Of a DNA stretch of 64,000 nucleotides, positions 10,783-24,681 are shown one piece after another. Location of the stretch: the NCBI GenBank assembly GCA_023846275.1, contig JAIUJO010000158.1:219528-283527 (forward strand), in the 5' to 3' direction. Below the pieces are notes generated by a model. That model was not told where the DNA came from. It saw nothing but the letters and a program-made list of their open reading frames with translations, and made no database searches. The DNA comes from Vanilla planifolia. Lineage: Eukaryota; Streptophyta; Magnoliopsida; Asparagales; Orchidaceae. Numbering within the stretch: position 1 is the stretch's first letter; every line of letters starts with the position of its first letter. The position numbers and the translations under genes were made by a program.

Positions 10783-13581
10783 ATGTTGAGATAAGATAAT
10801 TAAATGTAATATGATATAACCAAGTCAAAGCATTAATAATGTATGGTTATATGAGATTTAGAGAAACATACCAAAATAACCAAATCAAATTAAAAAAATT
10901 GAACAAATGAGAAAAAGTATTTGGAAAAATTACTTTCCAAAACACTATGGAGATCAAACACAATAACCTCTATTATCAAATAAAGTATAAATCAAAATGT
11001 CTTGAAAAGTTTGCAAAAATAAGAGAAAACAAAACTTTTAGAAATTTAAAACTATTATCTAATTCGATAGAGCAAGTTCAGATGAGTCCAAAGACCTTTG
11101 CATTCTATCTATCAAACCATGTATGAAATTACAATGAGTGAAAAAAACAAAAAGTGTAACTAATAATAAATTATTATTTTCATATAATGTAAATGTATAT
11201 TACGACAAAAATGAATTAATTGAAATACACAAATATAGCAAAATAAAAGATATTTTACAGACAAAAAAAGGAGAACTAGAGTTAAATAGAAATATATTAA
11301 AATAAAGTCAAAAAAAAAAAAATGATTTAAAAAAATGTGGAAGTTACATTCTAAGATACTAAGGAGATTGATCATGACATCCTTGTTTACCAAGTCAAAG
11401 ATAAATTGAAATATCACATAAAGAATACAAAAGCCATAGAAAATGAGACATTTATATTTAATTAAATGATATCTAATTGGATGGTTGCCATCAAGATGAG
11501 TATAAGGACATTAGTTTTGTCTACATCAATCCTTCTTTAGAATTACAAAAATTCACTATAGTAAAAAAGCATAAATAAAAAAAATATATTTTAGTCTTAA
11601 ATAACTTTATTTTGAAGCTAAAATAAGAAAAATTGAAACGATGTAATGTAGCCATATCAAAGAGAAGCAAATATCATATTAGATGATATTTAAAGTTGCA
11701 TATTAAAATAACCAAATCATAGTAAATTTTTTTAATAAATTAGTAAGGAAAGTTTCTTTCCATAATTCTATGGAAAACAAGGATAACATCCTCAATTACC
11801 AAATTAAGTATAAATCAAAATATTTCATAACATATGTTAACACTAGAAAATAAAATATTTTAAAATTTAAATGAAAATATTTAACTAGATGACACTCTTC
11901 AAGATGAGTTTAATGAGTTTTATGTCATCTTGATTGGACCTCATTTTGAAATAATATGAAAAAATGTCATAAGCATAAATAAAAATAAATTACATTTTTA
12001 ACATATGGTAAATACATAAAAATAAAGAACTAAGTAAAATTGTAGTGATGTAATATAACAAAATAAAAATAACATAAACATCACAAGATGGAAGAAACAA
12101 AATAAGTTATATAAGAGAATTACACTACAAGATAATAAAGAGAACAAGTGTAATAAACTTGATCATCACAATGGGTACAAATAAAAATGTCTAATAAAGT
12201 GGGCCAAATGCATAGCCAAAAAATTATTTTCAAATATTAAAATAAATATTTAATTTGATAGAGCTCACTGGGATGAGTTTAATGACATTTGTTAATCTTA
12301 ATTTGACCTCATTTAGAATTACAATAAATTAACAAACTAAATAAGCATAAAAAATAATATTTTTATTTACTAAATATATATTAAAATATAGATGAGATAA
12401 AGTGAAGCTTCATAGTATAAATAAATCAGAGTCATGTAAAGATCACACAAATAGAGAATTAGAGAGTTTCATAGCAATAAAACATAAATCAAAAAGCAAT
12501 TTGTGCAAATAAATTAATTAATTCATTCCGAAAAGTTGTATTCCATGATTTTATGAGATCGAGTGTAATATTCATGATCGTCAAATCAAGTATAAATCAA
12601 AATATCTCATAAAATACTTCAAAACTCAAAAAAAATTTCAAAATTTACAAATAAATATTTAATTTAATAGAGCTCGTTGAGAAGAGTCTAATTAAGTTTG
12701 TTTCATTTTGATCGGACCTCTATTAAAATTGATATTAGTTAGTAAATTAAATAAGTAGAAATAATAAACCTTATTATTTTAATATTAATTAAATATATAA
12801 CAAAATTTAAATGAGAAAAACTAAAGTAATATAATATAACAAAATTAGACAGATGTAAAATTCACATTATATGTTATTTGGATTTACACAATCAAATAAC
12901 TAAATTAAAGCAAAAAAATTTGAAATAATAATATAAATTGTTCATAAAAATGTCTTTCCTTGATTCTGAGCAGATCAAGTGTAGCATTGTTAATTATTAA
13001 TAAAAAATAAAAAATTTTAATTATAAAATAAATATTTAATTAGATAGAACATATTGAGATGTGTCCAATGATATTAATTTCATATTGATTGGACCTCATT
13101 CAGAACTAATGAAAATAATAATAACTAATAATAAATTATTTTTTTAATAATCTATAAGCATATGTTGAAACTAAAATGAGAAACAATTGAAGTATTATTA
13201 TATAACCAAATCAAAACTATGTAAGGCCATTGAAGAGGTGATATAGAGACTCAAATTTACATAATAAAACAAAAGGAAAATAGTTTAGAAAGAAATTAAT
13301 TATTAGAAAACATTGCATTAAAAAAGTAAATATATAAGAAATCTTAAATGAGCTAAACTAAATTAGTGTAATATAACCAAAGCAAAAGGACGTTATTATC
13401 ACATGAGAACATTATTTGAGTTTGATAGTAATATAAAGAAATTAAAGTGAAAATTTTGAAAAGAATGAGAAATTATTTAGGGAAGTTACTTTTAAAGAAC
13501 TAAGGAGTTGAAATGTAACATCGTCGATCATAAAATCTAGCATGAATAAAAATGTATCATAAACTACCCCAAAATGCTTGA

Positions 13582-13599
13582 ATATATATATATATATAT
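13582..13599 (+). repeat. Short (AT)n tract in the monomer tail
   Basis: (AT)n following CCCCAAAATGCTTGA, at the place of the usual AAAATATTTAAAAATATAA tail. Confidence 0.85.
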
Positions 13600-14795
13600 T
13601 AGAAACATATAAATGAACTCATATTTGGATGGAGATCATTGAAATGAGTCCAAAGACATATGTTTAGTCTTGATCAAAGATCGATTTAAATTACTATTGA
13701 TTATCATTGTAAATAAGCATAATTAAAAATAAAGTAACATTTTAATCTTAAGTAAATATATATTAACGAAATTAATGAGATGAGGTTAATTAATGTAGCA
13801 TTGCCAAATCAAAGAGTTATAATGGTCATATGATAGTAGGTTTAGCATAACATTATGATATAACAAAATCGAAGCAGCACATTTCAAGATATCAGATAAT
13901 TACAATGAAACTTTCATTCAAATATATAAAGGATATCATGTGTAACATTCTCCATTATGAAATTAGGTACAAGCCAAAATATCTCATGAAACATGTTATA
14001 CACAAAATTTTTTTTAAAAAAAATATAAAAAAAATAATTAATTAAATAAAGCGAATTACCATAAAATACAAATCAAGCATAAATAATAAAAACATATTAC
14101 TTTAATATCTAATAAATCTAAAATGAAATTAATTGAAGTAATGTAATATAAAAAGTTAGATTTTTATGGTAATATAACAAATTCAAAGTGGGAAATTTGA
14201 ATAAATGAGATGCATTATGTGGGAAAGTTGTATTCTCAAATAATAAGGAGATCGAGTGTGACAAACTCAATCAAGTTAAATAAAAAAACAGTCATAAAGC
14301 ATTAAAAAACTTAAGAAAATAAAATTTTTAAAAATATTGAAATAAATATTCAATTTGTAGAGCTCATTGAGAGGAGTCCAATGATGTTTACTTTGTCTCT
14401 ATCAAACCATGCTTTAATTTATTATACCTTATCAAAGAAAATAAACAAAAATATTAATAAATTATTTTTTTATTATTTACTAGTATATATTTAAGAAAAA
14501 AAAGATAATTTGAGGAAATATAATATAATTAAATCAAATTGATGTAAAGGTCATACTATAGCAGATTTATAGTAATATAATGAAATCAAAGTAAAAAAAT
14601 TAAAGAAACAAGATAAAATATTTTTTTAAATTTCTTTCCAATATGCTAAAGAGATATAGTGCAACATCATCAAATATCAAGTCAAGAACAAGTAAAAAAG
14701 TCTCATAAAGGGAGCAAAAATTATAGAAAATAAAACTTTTAAAAATATGAAATGAATATCTAATTCAATAGTACTTGTCCAAACTAGCCCAATAA

Positions 14796-14971
14796 TGCTT
14801 ATTTCATCTCGATAAGACCTAATTCATAATTATTACAAATTAACAAACTTGATAAGCATATATAGTATTAAATAATTATTTTTTATAATGTAAAAAAAGA
14901 TTAATATTAACACTAATTAAATTGAAATAAAGATTTAATTCGATTGAGATAATTAAGATTAGTATAAGGTC
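14796..14971 (+). repeat. Truncated satellite monomer (~175 bp)
   Basis: The TTATTTCATCTCGATAAG box (14,796) and the next TTGTTTCATCTTGATTAC box (14,971) are about 175 bp apart. The core with TAATATAACCAAATCAAAG and CATTCCAAGATAC is missing. Confidence 0.75.
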
Positions 14972-17900
14972 ATTTGTTTCATCTTGATTACACTTCATTT
15001 TAAATTACTACAAATTACTATAGAAAAAAGACATAAATAAATGAAAATTATTATTTTAATATTAATGTAATATATATTAAAGTTAAAATAAGATAAATTA
15101 AAGCAATGTAATATAACCCAATAAAATAATGTTAAGTGTCACATGATAGAGCACTTAGAGTTACATACGAAAATAACTAAATCAAGGTTAAAAAATCTTC
15201 ATAAATGATATAAATTGCATAACAAAATTGAATTTCACTATTTTAAAAAGATTGAGTGCAATATGCATGATTGTCAAATAAAATTTGAATTAAAATGTGT
15301 CATAAATTATGCTAAAACTCTAGAAAATAAAGAGCATTAAAATATAAAGTTATTGTTTAATTAGACAGAGATTATCAAGATAAGTCTAATAATATTTATT
15401 TCATCTTGATTAGACCTCATTCAAAATTAATAAAAATAATTATTTTAAATAAGCATAGATGAGATTAAATTATTATTTTAATATTAAGTAAATATATATT
15501 AAGGATTAAGTGATAAAAATTGAAATAATGTAATATAGCCAAATAAAGGTTGTGTAAAGTTCACAAGAAAGTAAACTTAGAGTTTCATAGCAAGATAACC
15601 ATTTCCAAGCATAACACTTGAAGAAATGAGATAGATTATATGAGCAAGTTGCATTCCAAGATAATAAAAAGGTTAAGTCTTTTAAACTCAACTATCAAAT
15701 TAAGTAAAAATAAAAAAGTCTCATAAAGTATGCGAAAATAAAAACATATAAAATATTTAAAAGTAAAAAAATGAATATTTAATTAGAAAATCCCATTGGG
15801 AGGAGTCCACCAACATTTGTTTCCTCTCATTTGAGCCACATTTGTAATTACAATGATTTACCAAATTAACCAAAAGTAATAATAATAGTAATATAACTAA
15901 ATACTATTTAAAACTCATATGAGATAAAATTAAAAGTTTGTAATATAAATAAATTAAAGTAATGCAAAATTGACATGAGTAAAGAATTAGAATTTAATAG
16001 TAATGTAACAAAAAAAAAACAGTTGTGAAAATTAGATAATTTGCAAGAAAAAGTTGTATTCTAAGATATTAATGAGATTAAGTGCAACATTCTCAATAAT
16101 GAATTAGGTATGAATCAAAATATCACAACACATTAAAAAGACTCTAGAAAAAAATACATTTTAAAATTAAAAATGAATGTTTTATTAAATAAAGCTTTAC
16201 AAGATGAGTACAATGACATTTCTTCCAATTGATTGGACCACATTTAGAATTAATATGAATTTAAAAATTACAAAAACATAAATAATAATAAATTAACATT
16301 TTGATATTAATTAAAATATAAAATTAAATTTAAATCAATTAAATTAAAGAAATTTAATATAACTAAATTATACTGATATAAGGATAACACTATAAAAGTT
16401 TTCAGTTACATAGTAATATAACAAAACTATAGAAAAACTTTCAAAAAATCATATAAATTGTTCATGAAACATGTTTCCCAAAATGCTATGGAGTTCGAGA
16501 TAAGTCAAAAAATATTTGTTTCATTTTAAGCTGAAACTCATTCAAAACAAATACAAAATAAAAAATTTTATAAATAATAATTTTTAATAATAAATTATTT
16601 TTTAATAATTATTATAAATATTTTGAAGCTAAAATGACATAAACTAAAGTAATATAATATAAACAAATTAGAGCAATGTAATGGTCTTATGAGAAGCATT
16701 TTTTAGTTACAGTTTAACTTACCAAACATAAATGAAAAGTTTGAGAAAATGAGAAATTGCTAAGCAAAGTTGCATTCCAAGTCACTAAAGAGATCATGTG
16801 TAACGTCCTCAATTATTAAATTTGGCTAAACTTGGAATGTCTTGCAAAGAATATGAAGTACATATAATATTACATTTATAAATGTAAAAAATATTTATCT
16901 TGATAGAGCTTATTAAGATCATTCCAATAATGTTTGTTTCAACTCGATAAGTCCTCAATTAAAACTACTATGAATTAATAAGTTAAATAAGAATAAATAA
17001 TAATAAATTATTACTCAATTATTTAGTAAATAAATGATAAAGTTTAATTAAGATAAATATATTTAGTGTGATATAACCAAGTCAAAACCATGTAAATGTC
17101 ACTTAAGAGAAGAATTAGAGCTTCATAGAACTATAAGCAAATAAATGTGAAAAATTTAAAATAATGAGATAAATTTAATAATAAAGCTATTTTCCAATAT
17201 ATTAAGTAGATCAAATGTTACATCCTTAATCATAAAATTAGTTATGAATTGAAATATCCATAAAATATTTAAAAATATAAAAATCAATTTTTAATTGGAT
17301 TTAACTCATTTAGATGACTCCAAAGTAATTCGTTTTGTGTGATAATAACTTGGTTGGAATTATTGCGAAGTTCTAATTTAAATAAGAATAAATAAAAATA
17401 AGTTATTATTTTAAATAAAAGTAAGAATTTATCAAAGTCAAAATAAGGTAAATTGAATAATATAATTTACCATTCAAAATGATCTAAAGGTCACATGACA
17501 TAAAAGTTAGAGTAACATTGTAATATAACCAAATTAAAACAAAATGCTTGAAGAAATTATATAAATTTAATGGGAAAGTTGCATTCCAAGATACTAAGGA
17601 TATCTAGTGCAATAACCTTGATAATAAAATTAGATATAGAACCAAATATTTTATAATTCAAGCAAAAAAAAAAGAAAATAAATATTTTAAAATATAAAAG
17701 TGAATAATTCATTAAATAGAGATCAATGAGGCGAGTTAAAAGATCTTTGTTTCTTATCAATCAGACTCGTTTGGAAATACTATGAAAAACAAATTTAAAT
17801 AGACATGAATAATGATAAATTATTAATTTTAAATTCAATAAATATAAAATTAATCTAAAAAGAGATAATTTGATGTAAGGTAATATAACTCTATGAAAAG

Positions 17901-20900
17901 ATGTAAATTTCACAAGAGATGAGAATTAGAGTTTTATAGGCAACTAGAAGTGAGAAATTTGAAGAAGTGAGATAAATTGTGTGGAGTGGTTACATTCCAA
18001 GATAATAAGGAGATTAAGTCTAATGAATTTGACCATCAAATTAGCTATGAAAAAAAAGCATTGTAAAGAATTACCAAATGTTAAAAAGTAAAATATTTAA
18101 AAAATATAAAAATGAATATTTAATTTGATAGAGCTCATCATGATGAGTGCAATGATATTTTCTTCTCATTCATTAGACTGTTCTTGGAATAACTGCAAAG
18201 AATCATAGAAAAAATCATAAATAATAAAAATTATTGTTGTAACATTTTGTGGATATATATTGAAGCTAAAATGAGAAACTTTGAAGCAAAGTAAAGTAAC
18301 TAAATCAAAGCAATGTAAACTTCATTCTATAAGAGATTTAAAGTAACATCAAGAAAAGTAATTTGAAAAAAATGAGATAAATTTATTTCAACTAAATCAA
18401 TCATTATTTGAATATACCAAGGATTACAATAAGTAAATAAGAATAATTACTAAGAAACTAATTGTTTTCTTAGTAAATATATAATAAAACAAAAATAAGA
18501 TAAATTGATGTAATATAATATAACCAAATCAAAGAGTTATAAAGGTAACACAAGAGCACAATAATAGATTCAGTATAATATAAAAAATAAAAAATGAAAA
18601 ATTTTAGAAAAAAATAAATTGTACGAGACAGTTGTGTTCAAAGATATTAAGGTGATCGACTGTGACATTCGCAATTTTCAAATCAAGCATATACTAAAAT
18701 ATTACATAAAACATATCAACACCATTGAAAATAAAATATTTAAAAATATAACAATGAACAATTATTTAGAAAGAGCTCATTAGGAAGAGTCCAAAGACAT
18801 TTTCTTTATCTTTATGAGAACTCATTTGGAATTACTAAAATTCACTAAAATAAAAAACTATAAATAATAAAAAATTATTCTTTTGATAATAAGCAAGTAT
18901 ATACTAAATTTGAAATGAAATGAATTCAAGAAAAGTATTGTAACATAAGGCAAAGGATAAAAGATTTAGAGATTCACAGGATATATCCAATTGAAGAAAA
19001 AATTTGATGAAATTATATAAATGGTTTAAGATAATTATATTTTGAGATATTAGGAGTTCAAGTGTGACATCATGGATTGTTAAATGACGTATTAATTAAA
19101 ATATCTAATAAAGAATACAAAAAAATAGAAAATAAAAATATTAAAAATATAAAACATAAATATTTATTTTGATAAAGCTCATCAAGATGAGTCCAAAATG
19201 TTAATTACATCTCGATCACATGATGTTTGGAGTTACATAAAATTACCAAATAAATTAACAATAAAAATAAAAAACAATTATTGTAACATTACGTAAAATA
19301 TAATAAAGCTAAAATGTGATAAATTAAAAAAATATAATATAACAAAATCAATTTGACATAAAGGGCACACGAGATGAGATTTAGATTTACATAGTAATAA
19401 AACAAAAAAAAGTGAAAAATATTGAGAAATTAGATAAATGTTATGAGAAAATTTCATTCCAAGATGTTAAGGACATTGACTGTAATATCCTCGATCCTCA
19501 AATCCAATACGAAAGGAAATGTGTATTTAAACATGCCAGCATGGTTTAAAATTAAATATTTAAAAAAGATAAAAAAATAATTAATGAGATGGAGCTCTTT
19601 AAGATGAGTACAAAGATGTTTTCAACTCCATCTAACCACAGTTATAGTTACTAAAAATAATGAAAATAAACAAATATTAACACCAATAAAGTATTATTTT
19701 AATAATAAAGAAAAATATATTAAAGCTATGAATAGATAAATTGAAATAATGTAATGCAACAAAAAAACATTATAAGGTCAGACGAGAGGAGAATTAGAGT
19801 TTCATAGTAATATAACCAAATCAAAGAAAAACATTATAATAAATGACATACATTATGCGAGAAAGTTTAATTCAAAGATACTATGGGGATTAAGTGTGAC
19901 ATTCTCAATTAGAAAATAAGATATAAATTAAAATATGTCATAAAACATGCAAAAATCATAAAAACTAAGTCCTCAGAATATTAAAATCGATATTTAAATG
20001 GATATAGCCAATCTAGATGAGTCAAATGATGTTAATTTCATCATGATCAGGATCATTTGGTATTGTTATTAGTTTCTAAAGAAACTAAGCATAAATACTA
20101 AAAAAATGTTATTTGGAAATTTAATAAATATATATTGAAGTTAAAATGATATAAATTGAAGCACTATTATATAACCAAATGAAAGATATAAAACCACATG
20201 AGTGGTGAATTTGAGCAAAATAATAATATAACAAAATCAAGGAAAAGTTTTAAAAAATAAGATAAGTTTTATTTGAAGATTTCATTCCAAAATACTAAAG
20301 AAATTGAACGTAACATCTTCAATCATCAAAGTAGATTTGAATTAAAATACCTCATAAAACATTAAAAAATAATATAAAATAATTACATAAAAACATAAAA
20401 AACATTTTAAAAAGGATAGTGTTCTTCGAGGCAAGAGTAATGATGTAAGTTTTGGTTCATTCAAATCTCATTTGGAATTATTTTGAGTTGCTATGATAAA
20501 AGGCAAAAATAATAGCAAATTATTATTTTACTATTAAGAAAATATTTTCCAAAGCTAAAATGAGATAAATTAGAGCAACGTAACATAACTAAATCAGAAA
20601 AAAGTGAACATCACAAAATAAGAGGTTTTAAACTTAAATATTAAAAAAAATTGCTTTCAAATTTTGAATAAATGAGGTAAATTGTACATGAAAGTTGAAT
20701 TCCAAGGCTCTAGGTTGATCATGTGCAACATCCTTAATCATTAAATAAGATATGACTCAAAATGACATATAAAATGGACCAAAACCTTATAAAATAGAAT
20801 GTTTAAAGATATAATATATATGTTTAATTAGATAGAGCTCATTAAGACAAGCTCAATGATGTTTATTTCATCTCAAGATGACCTTTTTTATAATTACAAT

Positions 20901-23900
20901 GAAATAAAAAATTTACAAAAAATTAAAATAATAATAAAATAATATTTTGATATTCAATAAATTTATGGTAAAGTTGAAATAAGAAAATCAAAGGAATGTA
21001 ATTTAACCAAGTCTAAATGTTGTCAAGATCAAATGAGATGAGAAATAGAGTTTTACAATAATATTAAAATTCAAGACATAATGTTAGAAAAAATGAGATA
21101 AAATATATGAGAAAGTTATAATTAAAGATATTAAGGATATTGAGTGCAACAAATAAAGTCATCAAATAATATATGAATCAAAATATCTTATAAAGCATGC
21201 AAAAAAGCATAAAAAATATTTAAAAAATATAAAAGATGAATATTTCATTCAATAGAACTCATCAACAAGTGTCCAACAATATTTGTTTGATCTTGATGAG
21301 ACCTCAATTGGATTTACTACAAATTATAAAATTAAATAAGTATAACCAATAATTATAAAGATATTAATGAAATATATATTAAAATTAAAAATGAGATAAA
21401 TTAAAATAATGTATTATAATTAAATCAAAGCAATGTAAAAATAACACTAGAGGAGAATGAACGTTTCATCATAATTTGCCAAAATAAAAGAAAAAAATTT
21501 AAAGAAATATGATAACTTGTATACCAAGGTTGCATTTTAAGATATAAAGGAGATCATGTGTATTATTATCGATCATCAAATCTGGTACAAATTAAAATGA
21601 AATATAAAATGTTCCAAAGCAATAGAAAATTAAATAATTTAAAATATAAAAATGAACATTAAATAAAGAAAGCTTATTAAGATGATTGTAATGATGGTTA
21701 TTTTGTTTTAAATGGAGCTCATTTTAAATTACTATGAATTACCAAATCAAATAATTTATATAATAAAAAATTATTTTTTAACATTAATTAAATATATTAT
21801 AAAGTTGAAATAACATAGTTTGAAGCAATGTATCAGAATAAAGTCGAAGTAATTTATCAACAGAGATGCCTTGTAAAGCTTGCCAACTCCCAAAAAAAAT
21901 ATTTAAAAAAATATTAAATATTTTTTAATTAGATAGAGCTCGTCAAGAAAAGTCGTTTGATATTTATTTTACCTCAATTGGACATCAATTAGGATAACTA
22001 TGAATTACAAAATTAAATAAGCACAAATAATAATAAATTGGCACCAAAGTTTAAAAGAAAAAGTTGAAGAATTGAGACAAATTATATAAGAAAGTTATAA
22101 TCAAATGTACTAAAAGAGATTGAATGTAATATCATTAATCATCTAATCATGTTTAAATTGAATTATCTCATTAAATATGTGGATAATTTAGGGAATAAAA
22201 TAATTAAAGAAATTATAAGGAATAATTAATTGGACCTGGTTTATCCAGGTTAGCCCATTGACATTTATTTCATCTTGAATGGACCTCATTTGTAGTTACT
22301 ATGAATTACAAATTAAATTTTGAAAAATGGTAAAGTTTTAATTTAATATTAAAAACACACATATTTAAGCTTAAATTAGATAAATTGAAGTAAAGCAATT
22401 TAACCAAATCAATCTGAGATAAAGGCCACATAATAAGAAATTTAAAGTTATATAGTAATAGGACAAAATGAAAGAAAAAACATCAAAGAAAAAATAGTCA
22501 TATAGGAAAGTTACATTCCAAGATTCTAAGGAGCATGAGTGTAACCTGCACAATTGTTAAATTTGCTACAAATTAAAATGTCTCATGAATCTTGCCAAAA
22601 CTATAGAAAGAAATATTCAAAGTAGAGGAAAATAACATTACTTGCATAGATTTCTTTGACATAATCAAATGATATTTGTTTCATGTTAATAGAACATCAT
22701 TATAAATTAATGATATTGATGAGATTGAATATAGCATTCTTATTTGTTAAACGAAGTACAAATTAAAATGCCTCTTAAAAGAAGTCAAAACCATTGAAAA
22801 TAAAACTTTTGAAAATTTAGATATGAATTTTAGTTTCATAGAGTTCAAAGAGAGAGTCAAACAAAGTTTCATTCTTATAGACCACATTTGGAGTTACTAC
22901 AAATTATCAAAATATGTATGCAGAAATAATAATAAATTATTATTTAAATATTATGTTGTAATATGTTAAGTTTGAATGTGAAAAATTGAAGCAATTTAAG
23001 ACAGCTAAGTCCTTAGTAAATTTCAAGAAGTAAAATAAATTTTATGACAAAGTTATATTCCAATACACTTAGAAAATTGAGTGTACGATTTTCGAACAAA
23101 AATTAGGTATAAATTAAAATGTTTCATAAAATATAAAAAATCCATAAAAAATATAATGTTTAAAAATATTAAAATATATAATCTTTTGAGATGGATCTAA
23201 TGATATTTGTTACTTCTTGGTTAGGTCCAATTTGAAATTACTACAAACAATCAAAGTAGATAAGCTTAAATAACAATAAATTATTATTTTAATATAAAAG
23301 TGCATATATTAAAGCTAAAATAAGATAAAATAAATCAATATAATATATCAAAATCATAATAACATAAAGGATGTATGAGAAGAGATTTAGTGTTGGGTAG
23401 TATTATTACCAAATCAGAACAAAATATTATAAGAAATGAGATAAATTGTTTGGGAAATTTACATTGCATGATAGTATGGTGATCGAGTTTAAAAATCTAA
23501 AAATGTATAACTAGAAGGATAAAACTCATATGGACTAGTCCTCAACATTCAATTGCTCTGTGTTAGACTTGGTTTTGAATTATTCCAATTTACTAATGTA
23601 AATATCATAAAAAACAAATTATTATTTCAATATTAATTAAATATGTATTAAAGCTAAAACGACATAAACTAAAGTAATGTAGTGTAATCAAACAAAACTT
23701 ATGCATTGCTCGCACGAGGGAAGATATAAAGCTAAATAAAAAATAACCTAATGAAAGAAAAATTTGAGGAAATGATTTTAGTTATATAAGAAATCAATAA
23801 TCTAAGATACTAAGGACATCAAATTTAAAATCCTTAATCATCAAATTAGGTAGGAATCAAAATAATGTTAAAGCATGTGAAACCCTTGAAAATAAACCTT

Positions 23901-24267
23901 TTTTCTCCTTAAACTAAACTTTTATATAATTGTTATAGATTATTAAAGTAAATAAGTATGGATAATAACAAATTGCTAATATAATAATATTTAAATATAT
24001 ATGAATGTTTAAAATGAATAGTGAAACCCTATCTTAAAACTTAATCAAAGCAATGTAAATGTTTCATAGTGATATAATCAAATCAATGTTAAACGTTTGA
24101 AGAAATGAGATAAAATATAAGAAAAACCTGCATTCCAAGAATACTAAAAGATCAAGTATAACAACTTCAATCATCATAGAAAATACACTCAAAATGTCTC
24201 ATAAAATGAGTTAAAACTCATGAAAATAAATACTTTAAAATATAAAAATGACTATTTAATTAGATAA

Positions 24268-24681
24268 AGCTCATTGAGATGAGGCCAACAATTATTTTCT
24301 CATTCAATAAGATCTCATTTGGAATTACTTCTAATTACAATAATAAATAAGCATAAATAATAATAAACATATTATTTTTATATTAACTAAATATATTTTA
24401 AAGATGAATAAGATAAATTAAAACAATGTAATACTACAAAATCAAAGAGATGTACTTGTTGCATGAGAATAAACTTAGAGTTTCATAGTAATATAACGTA
24501 AAAAAAGAATTAAAAAAATGAGATAAATTGCACGCCAACATTGCATTATAATTTACTAAAGTGATCTAGTGTAACATAAACAATCATCAACTTTGGTTAA
24601 AATTAAAATTTCTCATAAACCTTAACAACAATATTGAAAATAAAATATTAAAAATATAGAAATGAACGTTGTGTAAGATAA
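24268..24681 (+). repeat. Reference full-length satellite monomer (414 bp)
   Basis: One intact unit, given as an example. It runs from the AGCTCATTGAGATGAGG box to just before the next AGCTAATTGAAACATG box. It contains the TCTCATTTGGAATTAC box, the ATAAGCATAAATAATAATAA spacer, the AAATATATTTTAAAG site, GATAAATTAAAACAATGTAA, GAGTTTCATAGTAATATAAC, ATGAGATAAATTGCA and the AAATAAAATATTAAAAATAT tail. The unit start is arbitrary for a tandem repeat. Confidence 0.8.
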
